From Lentisphaera araneosa HTCC2155 (GTDB taxonomy: Bacteria; Verrucomicrobiota; Lentisphaeria; Lentisphaerales; Lentisphaeraceae), in NCBI RefSeq assembly GCF_000170755.1, contig NZ_ABCK01000010.1:62001-126000 (forward strand): DNA of 64,000 nucleotides. The letters run 5' to 3'. Of the stretch, positions 37,434 through 47,300 are shown one piece after another. The position numbers and the translations under genes are program-made. Within the stretch, counting starts at the first letter, position 1. Each line of letters opens with the position of its first letter. The notes below the pieces were generated by a model that saw nothing but the letters and a program-made list of their open reading frames with translations, had not been told where the DNA came from and searched no databases.

Positions 37434-38161
37434 TTGTTTTTATATTAATTGCTTGTCTGTATCTCATGATTCAGTTTTCTCAGCATAGCCTTTTGAAAAA
37501 ATTTAATCATTGCAGTCGGCTCAACTTAGACGAAAAACAAAAACTTATTTGCATAAAAAAAATTACCTTTACACATGGCTTAGTCCTTTTGTTTGGCTCA
37601 ATAATTTTTTATTTTAGCTTACAATTCAGCCCCAAAAATCATATGTCTAATCTTCTTGTTGACCCACAAACAAAAACCTGGGTCACGGGACTTGTTATGA
37701 TGGCTTTTTTGCTAACTTTAAGGTGGCTCACATTGAATAAAAAAGACTCATTATTTTACCCAGTTTTGAGCTTTGTCATGATTATTATTTTACTTGCGGG
37801 CCTAAAAGACATGATTCAACCCGAACTTGTAAAGCAATTTGGCTATTATTATTTCTTTAGTCAAACTATTATTTTTATTGCTTTTGTTATAGCCATGATT
37901 TTTTCGTCTATTTATTTTTTCAAACGACAAGTAATAATTCACCTATTAAGATTGTATCTTTTTGCTAGCTTGAGTAATATTTTGGCCTTTGTAATTTCAC
38001 AGTACCTGGCTCATTATTTGTACTCTAGTTTATATTTTATTACTTGTATTGCACTTTCAATTTATCTGCCCATGTGGCTCTCCTTGGTCAACCTTTGTCA
38101 CATCTTTAATGACTACGATAACTTGGATGATGATTCAAGTGTGCAGGAAATTCAAGCATGA
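37430..38161 (+). CDS. Polytopic membrane protein of the exopolysaccharide operon
   Basis: A 243-residue integral membrane protein with about seven hydrophobic helices (about 1-20, 42-64, 78-98, 105-125, 135-160, 168-190, 195-225). No family is recognised and no conserved acidic or acyltransferase motif stands out. ATGA overlaps join it to the synthase upstream and to the small anchored protein downstream, so the three products are probably made together. A role as a membrane partner in polymer export or modification is inferred. Confidence 0.7.
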   Translation: MIVFILIACLYLMIQFSQHSLLKKFNHCSRLNLDEKQKLICIKKITFTHGLVLLFGSIIFYFSLQFSPKNHMSNLLVDPQTKTWVTGLVMMAFLLTLRWLTLNKKDSLFYPVLSFVMIIILLAGLKDMIQPELVKQFGYYYFFSQTIIFIAFVIAMIFSSIYFFKRQVIIHLLRLYLFASLSNILAFVISQYLAHYLYSSLYFITCIALSIYLPMWLSLVNLCHIFNDYDNLDDDSSVQEIQA

Positions 38162-38736
38162 CCAAGTCTATTGGTATCGCCTTATGTGTAATTGCTGCAT
38201 TAGCTGCTTTTTTTATTTCAAATCACAATAATCAACACGAAGAAATTGAGCCTCAAATAAAAGAAATTAAAACGAACAAAAAAGACTTGAAAGAAAAAGA
38301 AAAACCAGCTTTAAGAATGAGCAAAGCACTTAAAGAAACACCTTCAATCATAGAAGCTGAAGCTCGTCTTGAAGAAAAAAAGCCAAGAGTAAAAATAAGA
38401 GGTGAAATCAGCACTCCAAGAATAGAGGCTGTTGACATTAGTGAACAAACTAAAGTTCACAATGAAAATATTGACGAGTTGAGAAAAGTCAGTCAATCTA
38501 TTGAAAAAAATGTTTTGAAGAAATACACACCATTTCTCATGGGCCTTGATGATGAAAAATCATTAGAAGTCTATGAGGTTTTATTTGATCACCACATGAA
38601 TATATTCGATAAAGTTGCTGCTCAGGAGAACATCGACATGAACGCTGAAAAAACTGCGCGAGATAATAAAATCAAAGAGCTTATAAATGAAAATGAGTTT
38701 AAAAAGTATCAGCTCTTCCTCAATTCAAAACTGTAA
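38158..38736 (+). CDS. Membrane-anchored periplasmic protein of the exopolysaccharide operon
   Basis: A 192-residue protein with one N-terminal helix (about 5-21, IALCVIAALAAFFIS) followed by a charged, Lys/Glu-rich linker (about 25-85) and a helical C-terminal region (about 100-190). No known domain. It overlaps the previous gene by four bases and is the last of the operon; a weak hairpin with T-run at 38802-38826 may end transcription. The topology suggests a periplasmic coupling factor between inner-membrane synthase and outer-membrane barrel, by analogy only. Confidence 0.65.
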   Translation: MTKSIGIALCVIAALAAFFISNHNNQHEEIEPQIKEIKTNKKDLKEKEKPALRMSKALKETPSIIEAEARLEEKKPRVKIRGEISTPRIEAVDISEQTKVHNENIDELRKVSQSIEKNVLKKYTPFLMGLDDEKSLEVYEVLFDHHMNIFDKVAAQENIDMNAEKTARDNKIKELINENEFKKYQLFLNSKL

Positions 38737-38801
38737 GAAGCTTATGATTTTATAACCTGAAATAAAACAACTTTAAATCGCTACGAAACAAAAATTGCGC
38801 T

Positions 38802-38826
38802 ACTAAACAATCTTTTAGTTAGCTTT
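38802..38826 (+). terminator. Candidate terminator after the exopolysaccharide operon
   Basis: ACTAAA (38802-38807) and TTTAGT (38814-38819) form a short stem followed by TAGCTTTTT. It is weak but correctly placed between convergent genes. Confidence 0.4.
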
Positions 38827-38846
38827 TTCAAAAGAATAAACTCAAA

Positions 38847-40799
38847 TTATTGGCGAATTATAACTTCTAAACCTTTTGCGTACTTGATAAAGGATGGGTA
38901 TTGAGACTCTTTGGCACTTACAGTTATTTTTTTTAAGTTTTTATAATGCATCAAAAAACCATAATCAGTCAACCTGCAATGGCTGACATCAAGTTCTTCC
39001 AGGGGCAAGTCCTTGAGAAGTGCCATTCTAAAATCCTTGATTCCACTTCCCGAAAGGTTCAAACCTGTGAGAGGCATACTGCGAATCCCTACGACACTGT
39101 GCACATCTGGATTATTGGATAAATCTAAAAAATACTTACCCTCTTTTTCTGTGAGTTTTATATTTAGATTTTCAACACTGTTATTTTTAACATGAATCAT
39201 TTTCTCTACGGCCTTGATATGCTCATAAATATCCGAGTAATGGAGAATTTCATATTCATAAGAACTCCAGGCATGCTGTATATTGAATGCTTCCAATTCA
39301 CCTAACAATTCAACAAAATCATCGCCTTTGAGCAAAACTTGATCAGAAGATTTTCTTTTTGCATACTTTCTCGCCATCGTGAGCAAAAATTTATTATTTC
39401 GTTCTTTGGTTCCCTCTAACAACGTAAGAGCTTTATTGTATTGCTGCCGATAAAATGCGACTCGTCCAAACAAGTCTCTCACCTGTATTTTCTGAGCTTC
39501 AGTAAATTCGCTTTCGGGTATTTGTTCAATAACCTTTTCCGCTTCTTCAAAAGAGTGAAAAACTACCATTTGTTTGGCTTGTTTGATGAAAAAATCAACC
39601 CCAAGGTCACTGAGGTACTGACGCTTCTCTTTTTCCTCTTGAGCTAAAGCTAAGGCCTTATTGGCTTTATCTCGCTCGTTTTTGAGTGAATCAACATAGG
39701 CGAATGATAAAATTAATATTAAAATAAAACTGGCTAATAAGCTGAAACTAACGGCTATATTGCGTTTAATGAACAAAGAGAAAACCTTCCATAGCCCTTT
39801 TTCTTCAGCACTTGTTAGGTAGCCATTTCGGTAGGACAAAATATCATCTTTCATAGTACTTACAGAATTATAGCGATCTACAGCTCTCAAGCTCATTGCC
39901 TTGAGACAGATCGATTCCAGTGCCTTAGGGATATTTTCTCGATGAACTGAAGGTTTGCAAAAATCACCCTCTAGGGTTTTAGCTATAATCGCATTGATAT
40001 CCCCTCGAAAAGCTTGTTTGTAAGAAAGGATATAATATAAAATGACTCCCAGGGAGTAAACATCTGTGGGGATACCTTTACGATCTTCAGTACTGCCTGC
40101 TTGCTCTGGAGCCATGAAGCCAGGTGTTCCCTTAATATATCCATCAACAGTCAATTTATTCATATCTTCTTGGTTGATGGAATACTGTTCAAGCGAGCCA
40201 AATTCATCAGTAATTTTATCCGAACCATCAATCAATCTTGCTAAGCCCCAATCACAAAGCTGCACATCGCCAAAATTATCGATTCTTATATTCTCAGGTT
40301 TTAAATCGAGGTGTAAAACCCCGTTGGAATGAGCGTAACTAGTGGCATCACAAATTTTTAAAAAGATATCAATCAGCTCTGTTCGACTATACTCTGCGGA
40401 AGTTGCACTCTCATTTTTACGCAAAGAGCGAATGATATCCGCCAAAGTTCTACCATGGACAAACTTCATTGCGAAAAAGGGTTCATCTTCATTAATCCCT
40501 ATATCATAGACAGGTACAATATTGGGATGCTGAAGCAAGGCATTGATTCGCGCTTCACGGAGAAAGTTTTCTGTTTGTCCTTTAGTCGCACTACCCTTCA
40601 GTTTAGCAAAGGCCACCTGACGCTGAGTCATTTGATCCTGAGCTTTAAAAATGGCTTTACTACCACCCTCTTCGTAAAAATCAAAACCAGTGTAACGCTG
40701 ATTACAGTCCAGTATAGAATTGAGAATCGAAGCTGAACAATCATCGCCATTGATGACTTCATCAAAAAAGTCTTCTAAATTGTCACGCCTTTCGTTCAA
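38847..40799 (-). CDS. Membrane Ser/Thr protein kinase
   Basis: A 650-residue Hanks-type kinase. The kinase domain is at about 40-325: GGSKAIFKA glycine-rich loop, VAFAKLK with K66, E82 in helix C, HLDLKPENI with D165 and K167, DWG at 183-185, and GTPGFMAPEQAG activation segment end. Two departures from the usual motifs are seen: HRD is HLD and DFG is DWG; DWG is seen elsewhere in PVC kinases. A transmembrane helix (about 349-369) is followed by coiled-coil/TPR-like helices (370-490) and a leucine-rich-repeat-like end (about 560-650: LTGLNLSGSGI, LPLEELDVSHCRL). It probably senses a periplasmic signal. It is convergent with the exopolysaccharide operon and has no ECF motif. Confidence 0.88.
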   Translation of the reverse strand: MNERRDNLEDFFDEVINGDDCSASILNSILDCNQRYTGFDFYEEGGSKAIFKAQDQMTQRQVAFAKLKGSATKGQTENFLREARINALLQHPNIVPVYDIGINEDEPFFAMKFVHGRTLADIIRSLRKNESATSAEYSRTELIDIFLKICDATSYAHSNGVLHLDLKPENIRIDNFGDVQLCDWGLARLIDGSDKITDEFGSLEQYSINQEDMNKLTVDGYIKGTPGFMAPEQAGSTEDRKGIPTDVYSLGVILYYILSYKQAFRGDINAIIAKTLEGDFCKPSVHRENIPKALESICLKAMSLRAVDRYNSVSTMKDDILSYRNGYLTSAEEKGLWKVFSLFIKRNIAVSFSLLASFILILILSFAYVDSLKNERDKANKALALAQEEKEKRQYLSDLGVDFFIKQAKQMVVFHSFEEAEKVIEQIPESEFTEAQKIQVRDLFGRVAFYRQQYNKALTLLEGTKERNNKFLLTMARKYAKRKSSDQVLLKGDDFVELLGELEAFNIQHAWSSYEYEILHYSDIYEHIKAVEKMIHVKNNSVENLNIKLTEKEGKYFLDLSNNPDVHSVVGIRSMPLTGLNLSGSGIKDFRMALLKDLPLEELDVSHCRLTDYGFLMHYKNLKKITVSAKESQYPSFIKYAKGLEVIIRQ

Positions 40800-41013
40800 T
40801 GAGCCTTATCCTTTAACTTGTCAGTTATCTAAAATTAATCCTACAATCATTGTACAAACTTCATAAATCAAGCCTGTACTTCACTCATAAGTGAAAATCG
40901 CTAAGCCGAAATACAATTGATACCCCTCACATCGAGTGAGGTGAAGCTCTGTTTTCCAGTTAATTCCCCCCTTAGTAAACATAGCATACATAAGCTTACG
41001 CTCTGGGTTCATT

Positions 41014-43992
41014 TTACTTTTCACTAAAAGACTGCAGATAAGCAATAAGATCAGTGAATTGCTGGAGGCTTAGGCCATCAGTTAAGTGAACCGACATCAT
41101 ATTGAGCCCCGACTCGCGTTTCTCCACTTGTGATGTGGCAATTTTCCTTGGCACACCAGCAATATTGTGAAGAATGATTTCGCTCTTGGATTCTTTAACA
41201 ATCGTGCCCATATAAACTGATCCATCTTTTAAACTTAGGTTGACCCAACTTTTTGCGATGCTCGCACCTGGCTTAATAATAGATTCTGCCAGATCAGCTT
41301 TACTGAGGTGACTTAGTTTACTTAGATCCGGCCCCTTAACCGTCATACCTGGAGCCGTATTATGACAACTGATACAACCCACGGTATTAATAATTTGCGC
41401 ACCTTTCTTCGCATCACCTTTATTTTTATCGATGTAGATAACAATATCTTCTATCGCAGAATCTGCGATTTTGATATCTCCAAGCTTTTTTGGTTTAGCA
41501 TCTGCAACTTTAACTTTGCCATCCAGGTTACAACGATTTTTCTCTACCGCCTTGAGGGCTACAGCCTTTTCACTTGCAGATAAAGAGGCTAAATGAAGTT
41601 TTATAATACCTGCAATACGCGTCGACTGTTCCCAATTACTTGGCTCAAAATATGGACCCGTCGGATCGGGACGAGTGCTCCACCAAGTACTGCCATCCCA
41701 GTCAACATCTTTTTGCTGAAGTCGCATCAGAGTTGAAATAATATCCTTTTTGAGCTGAGAGTTAGCTTGATTATAAGCTCCTTCAAGAGCGTCAATGACT
41801 TTTTTATGATGCATAAACTTCATAACACCGAGTGCACTCTTCTGCAGTTTGCTATCCCCACTATTTAAAGCATCTATGACCAGGTCATGGGCACCTAAGT
41901 TTACCAAAGCCTGACGCGCGACGTGAGGAACAATCATATCAGGATTCGGATTTGAACACTTAGTCCCTGACTTAACGGGTCCCTCCTTCTTTATCTTTTC
42001 GCTTACGATGAATTTAAAGGATGCGCTACTACTCGCACCTTTTGTTATCGTCCCTTGAGCTTTGAAGGTCACCGCATCTTGAGGGAGAGTATAAACAATA
42101 TTGGATGTCGCATGAGTACCGATTCCCTTCAGAGCTTCACCTTTAAGGTTCTGAAGTGCATTACCCTGGCAGTCTTTATTAACTAGAGTTTTACCCCAAG
42201 AACCTTTAGCCTCTTGCCATTTTACTTTGGTTAAATCAATTTCCTTACCATTTTTTAGGACAACAACAGGATTCACCCAGGCGGCATGATCGCCGGTATC
42301 CCAGTCAAGACTGTCGATCGTGAGTGTAAGAGACTTGAACTCACTAATATCAAATTCTATATCGACAAGTGAATTATTGGGATCAACTTTTTCAGAGGTG
42401 AACTTACTGACCTGATCTGCATTTTCGTCTTTTGGGGCAGCCTTTGACTTCGGAGCTATGGCCATGGCAAGGAGTTCTTTAGCTGCAGCCACATTATTCA
42501 TTCTACCCAGTGCAACACTAGCAGCCACACGAACGCGAGGATTCGAATCATTCAAGTATTGAACCACAACTTTTATATTAGCTGATTGATTAAAACTCTT
42601 GCGGTCTCCAAGCAGACGAATCGCATGTTCTCGAAGTAGCGGATCTTTTGCAAGTTTTTCCAGTGCAGGAAAAGCTGATGCTTTTGCTAACTGGGCCAAA
42701 GTATACACAGCGGCAACTCGTGCTTCGAGAGTATTTGCACTGTACGCTAACTTAATTAAATCATTGCTCATGGAAGTATCATTTCTTCGCAAAATTTCCT
42801 GCTGCGCATAAACACGTGCCGTCGCACTTTCAGAATTAATCAGGTCAAGTAGCTGATCATTAGAATTTTTTGTTAAAGAAGGAAACTCCTTGTACTGCCA
42901 GCCTACAGGCACATAACGCTCTACGTAGCCCTTGCTAGAACTGCCTTGGTAACCCGCACCTGCCCAAGCGGCCACGTACATACGCCCGGAAGCATCTACG
43001 TCTAGATCTGCAACCTGAGGAACTTCTAGAAATTTTTTAGGTTCATTGGTGAAGCTTGGCCCGTCGGGAGTGACTTCGTGAATAATTATCTGGGAGCGTC
43101 CCCAATCAGCCATTAAAGCTTTGTTATTATATTTTGCTGGCCAGGAAGGTTCCTGAAGAAAAAGTGCCCCAGTGCCAGAGCCACCACCATACATACCAAG
43201 AGCCGGAATCATTTCATCGATAAAGTTTTTATAGAGACAAGGGTAGCCATATTCTCCCGATTGGATGTAATGAGTAAATCGGACCCACCAGCCAACACCA
43301 TCGTTCGTGTTCTCTCTTGAAAAAACATTCATAAAAGGATCTATGGCCACGTCGTAGACATTTCTCGTTCCGTGAATAAACATTTCCAGTTCCGTACCAT
43401 CGGGTCTAACACGAGCGACACCCCCACCATAACATGTAAGCTTTTTGCCATCCGTTCCCTCGGCGTCAACAAAACCAAAATCACCTACAGAAATATAAAG
43501 CCAGCCATCGATACCTAGACGAATATTATTTGTACAATGATCGGCACCACGACTCTGTATGAATTTCGGATTACCAATGCCTTTAACTAAGACCTTTCCA
43601 GGACCATCAGCCACACCATCGTCATTTGCATCTGTAAAAACAGATATGTCCTGACCATAAACTTTACCGTCTTTCTGAGTACAGTGAAGAACAATCAATT
43701 TATTTCCAATGGAAACAATTCCACGCGGGTTATCAACGCTAACATAATGACTTACTTCTTCAGCAACACCATCATTATCATTATCCCTTAGACGTTTAAT
43801 GGATCCCATATTTATCTTTTTACCCAATGAGCCCTGCAAGTCTAATCCAACAAAAACATCTCCATAAGGCGACGCTGCAATGACCGCAGGTGAAGGCGTT
43901 TGAGTTTCATTAGAGAAACGAGTTTTTTGAAGATCAGCAGATCGTCCATACATTGAGACTCCAAGCAATACGGAGAAGAGAATTCTATTCAT
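41014..43992 (-). CDS. Secreted propeller-HEAT-NPCBM-cytochrome c protein
   Basis: A 992-residue exported protein (signal about 1-18). It has a PVC membrane-bound-dehydrogenase propeller (about 30-370: NPRGIVSIGNKLIVLHC, GTRNVYDVAIDPFMNVFSREN), HEAT repeats (about 385-510 and again about 710-780), an NPCBM/NEW2-like carbohydrate-binding domain between them (about 540-665, GIGTHATSNIVYTLP), and a C-terminal cytochrome c with CISCH (C873, C876, H877) in the PVC haem-binding motif context (KGPDLSKL). It probably binds a glycan and transfers electrons from an oxidised substrate; the chemistry is inferred. It has the ECF-like promoter and diverges from the DUF1592 operon across 380 nt containing both promoters. 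Confidence 0.87.
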   Translation of the reverse strand: MNRILFSVLLGVSMYGRSADLQKTRFSNETQTPSPAVIAASPYGDVFVGLDLQGSLGKKINMGSIKRLRDNDNDGVAEEVSHYVSVDNPRGIVSIGNKLIVLHCTQKDGKVYGQDISVFTDANDDGVADGPGKVLVKGIGNPKFIQSRGADHCTNNIRLGIDGWLYISVGDFGFVDAEGTDGKKLTCYGGGVARVRPDGTELEMFIHGTRNVYDVAIDPFMNVFSRENTNDGVGWWVRFTHYIQSGEYGYPCLYKNFIDEMIPALGMYGGGSGTGALFLQEPSWPAKYNNKALMADWGRSQIIIHEVTPDGPSFTNEPKKFLEVPQVADLDVDASGRMYVAAWAGAGYQGSSSKGYVERYVPVGWQYKEFPSLTKNSNDQLLDLINSESATARVYAQQEILRRNDTSMSNDLIKLAYSANTLEARVAAVYTLAQLAKASAFPALEKLAKDPLLREHAIRLLGDRKSFNQSANIKVVVQYLNDSNPRVRVAASVALGRMNNVAAAKELLAMAIAPKSKAAPKDENADQVSKFTSEKVDPNNSLVDIEFDISEFKSLTLTIDSLDWDTGDHAAWVNPVVVLKNGKEIDLTKVKWQEAKGSWGKTLVNKDCQGNALQNLKGEALKGIGTHATSNIVYTLPQDAVTFKAQGTITKGASSSASFKFIVSEKIKKEGPVKSGTKCSNPNPDMIVPHVARQALVNLGAHDLVIDALNSGDSKLQKSALGVMKFMHHKKVIDALEGAYNQANSQLKKDIISTLMRLQQKDVDWDGSTWWSTRPDPTGPYFEPSNWEQSTRIAGIIKLHLASLSASEKAVALKAVEKNRCNLDGKVKVADAKPKKLGDIKIADSAIEDIVIYIDKNKGDAKKGAQIINTVGCISCHNTAPGMTVKGPDLSKLSHLSKADLAESIIKPGASIAKSWVNLSLKDGSVYMGTIVKESKSEIILHNIAGVPRKIATSQVEKRESGLNMMSVHLTDGLSLQQFTDLIAYLQSFSEK

Positions 43993-44026
43993 GAATAGGC
44001 CTAGTTATATTTTTACATTATTTATA

Positions 44027-44055
44027 ATAAGAGTAAATATTCTCGGCACTGTAAC
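44027..44055 (-). promoter_or_regulatory. ECF-like promoter motif, 992-residue gene
   Basis: Minus strand: GTTACAG, 16 nt, TCTTAT. The -35 departs from GTTACGC in its last two bases. About 35 nt from the start codon. Confidence 0.6.
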
Positions 44056-44296
44056 AAGTTTTAGAAAAAACTTAGATCTTCATAAAAGTTAATCTGTAAG
44101 TTGAATCACTGAGCTACTACTTCGGCCAGTATCTAGATTGAGAAATGTCAATTTTAATGCAGTCGGCATGTTATCGTTTAAGCTCATGGCATCAGACAAG
44201 TTAATTAGCTAGAGCTCTACCCTTCCTTCACAATTCGAAGCTCAGCTCATGATGATTGCTTCAAAGCCTAAAAAATAATATTTATTTCAAATACTT

Positions 44297-44325
44297 GTTA
44301 CGCTCGCAGACAAATCTCCTCTTGT
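44297..44325 (+). promoter_or_regulatory. ECF-like promoter motif, DUF1592 operon
   Basis: Plus strand: GTTACGC, 16 nt, TCTTGT. An upstream A/T-rich block, AATATTTATTTCAAATAC, is shared with the promoters at 52701 and 59321. The rest of 43993-44373 holds no gene. Confidence 0.7.
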
Positions 44326-44373
44326 TTATTTTTATAAATTCAACCTTAATCTTGCTGAACAATTAGATACATA

Positions 44374-47300
44374 ATGAAATTTTTTTGTAAATATTGCCAA
44401 CAAAAACTCGATGCCCCTCGAGAACTTTACGGTTGCGAACTTGATTGCCCTTCATGTGGGAAACTCATTTCAATTGCGGTTTCAAATGACTGTTGCGAAC
44501 TTACTGAATTAGAAAATAGTGATGAGCCATGTGCAAGTGCTGAAAAATCCCTCGACAAAAAAATAAACGCACAGCCAGAGTCAAGTCCGAGGAAGAGGAC
44601 AAAAAAATTCACCGCCGTCAACCGGAAGAAAAGGAGCACGCCCCCTAAATCAGCAAATGACAAGAAAAAAAGCTCCTCTAAATATGCTGTCTTTTCTACC
44701 TTTATTTTTGCGGGCTTAGCTATTGTTGCTTACTTCTTAATTGTATCAGATCCTCAAGATACTGAAATTCATCAAGCCTCAATAGAAAAAAACTTTCATG
44801 CCGATCAAGAAATACAGACAAACTTAAAATCACTGACCGAAATCGAACCCTTCATAAACAAGTATTGCACCGACTGTCACAATGCAGAAAAGCAAAAAGG
44901 CAATCAAAGGTTGGATAACCTCGATTACGATTTAAAAGAACACTCATCAGTTGAAAACTGGCAAAATATTCTTGATGCGCTCAACCTGAGTGAGATGCCC
45001 CCTAGGAAGGCCGACCAACCACAGGATAAAGAGCTAATGATGGCAATTGCGACAATCACCGAAAAACTGAGCCAAGCTTACAAAAAAGATATTCAAACTG
45101 GTGGCGTCATAAAAATGCGCCACCTCAACAAAAGAGAATACCGCAACAACATTAAAGATCTTTTTGGTTTTTACTTAGCGGATAACTTTATGCCAGATGA
45201 TATAGCAGTGGGCTTCGATACCAACGGCTCTAATCAGCAATTTTCATATAATGATATCGAGAATTACCTAGAACTTGGCAAATGGATTGTTAGGACAAAT
45301 ATCGATACCTTCCACAGAGGTTGGCGAGCGACCAGGCCTAAACACAAAAAGTGGGATTCAAACCCTAATGTAGAGGCCTTTAATCACTTATTTAAAGATG
45401 TCCGCGGTGGCCATCGCTATAAGTTCACTATTCAAGCTTACAGCGAAGAAGACGTCAAAGCCAAAATAACCATGAGTGATCCCAATGTTCCTGGAACACC
45501 TGAAATTATTGGCTGGCTCGACCTCAAAGCAAAAAAAGGTGAAAAACAAAAGTTTGAGATTTTTCATCAAACTAAAAAAAGTCATAACGGTCATATAATA
45601 AATATAGAAGTCGGACGAGCCAAAGGGGCTTATATTGCTGAAATTCTACGAGAGGGGCCAATCAAAGAAGATAGTCTTTTTCACGATCTTATCAAAAGTT
45701 TACCTAAGAAAAACCCAAGCGAACAAGACATTGCCCGAATTTTGCGCACCTTTGCCGAAAAAGCCTTTCGCTACCAGGGCTTTGACCCCTCATACCTAAA
45801 TGGCCTCATGTCCATTTATAAAACAAACAAAGAAAGTGGCAAAGATGTATTAGCCGCCCTTGTAGAACCATTTTCGATCATTATCTCCAGTCCTTCCTTC
45901 CTCTACATTAAGGAAAAAAGCATAGAGAAATCCGCTCTTTTAAATCAACATGAGTACGCCATAAGACTAGCTAATTTTTTATGGAGCTCACCTCCTGATG
46001 AGGAGCTTTATAAACTCGCCAAAGAAGGGAAACTTAACGATCCGGCCATTCGCAAAAAGCAAATGTACAGAATGCTGCAATCCAGCAAAGCTGAAAGCTC
46101 TCTGGAAAGTTTTATTAATCAATGGTTGGGAATGATCCGTTACGATGAGACAGATATTCCGGATGAACTGGAGAAGTCCGGCTTTAGAGCGTCAGCGCGC
46201 CAAGAACCCGCGGAATACTTCAAATACTTAGTGCGCCACAACAAACCAGTCGATGAGCTTATCGATGCCGACTTTGTCGTTGTCGATCACGTTTTGGCTA
46301 AACACTACGGTATTCAGGCCGATATCAATGAATTCCAAAAGGTAGAACTTCCCCAAGATCACCCACGCGGTGGCCTACTGACACAAGCGGCGTTTCTAGT
46401 AATGGGGAGCACAAATGGCCGAACTTCACCGACTATACGAGGAACTATGCTGCGCGAGACTTTTCTTCACAATCCACCGCCCTTGCCACCGCCAAATGTG
46501 CCGATGATTAGTAGCGAACTCAACAATTCAGCAACGGTCAGAGAATTAGTCGAATTGCACCAAAACACACCCCAATGTGCCTCCTGCCATGACCGCATAG
46601 ATCCCATCGGACTGGGCCTCGAAAATTTTGATTATCTGGGGCAATTTAGAACGACTGAGTGGGTCAATGAAAAAGACCGGGTGATGCTCGGTGACTTTGA
46701 AGGCGATGACTATACAAAATGGCATGCTAAAGGCGATGCATTCTTACCAAAACGAGAAGTTGGACACAACAGCAGCCCCATAAAATACTGGGTTAATAAA
46801 GGCCTGGCAATAACTACCGGCCGCAGTGTCGGAACCCTGACGTCTCCTGAATTTATCATAGATCACAAGTATTGTAATTTTCTCATCGCAGGCTGTAAGG
46901 ACAATAAAGTACGACTCGAACTAATGGTGGAAAATGAGGTCGTCGACGTCGCTTTAGGTAATAGTACTCATTTGAAATCTAATTATTTTGACCTCAGTGA
47001 ATATAAAGGCAAAAAAGCACAACTTAGAATTGTCGACGAAAACAGTGGCGGCAGTGGAGATGGATTGCGAATTCTCAATGGAAACATCGCTCTAGATGAA
47101 GTATTCCTCGCCAATTATAAAGTCAAAGAAGATGTAATTATTGGCAATTTTGAGGGAAAGGACTTTGAAGACTGGAAAGTAACTGGCACTGCCTTTGGCG
47201 ATAAACCCGCAAACGTTCATTGGCGGGATTTCACTGGGACTGTTGCGAGCTCTCACTCTGGAACGAAAAACGCCATAGGAACTCTGACTTCACCCGAATT

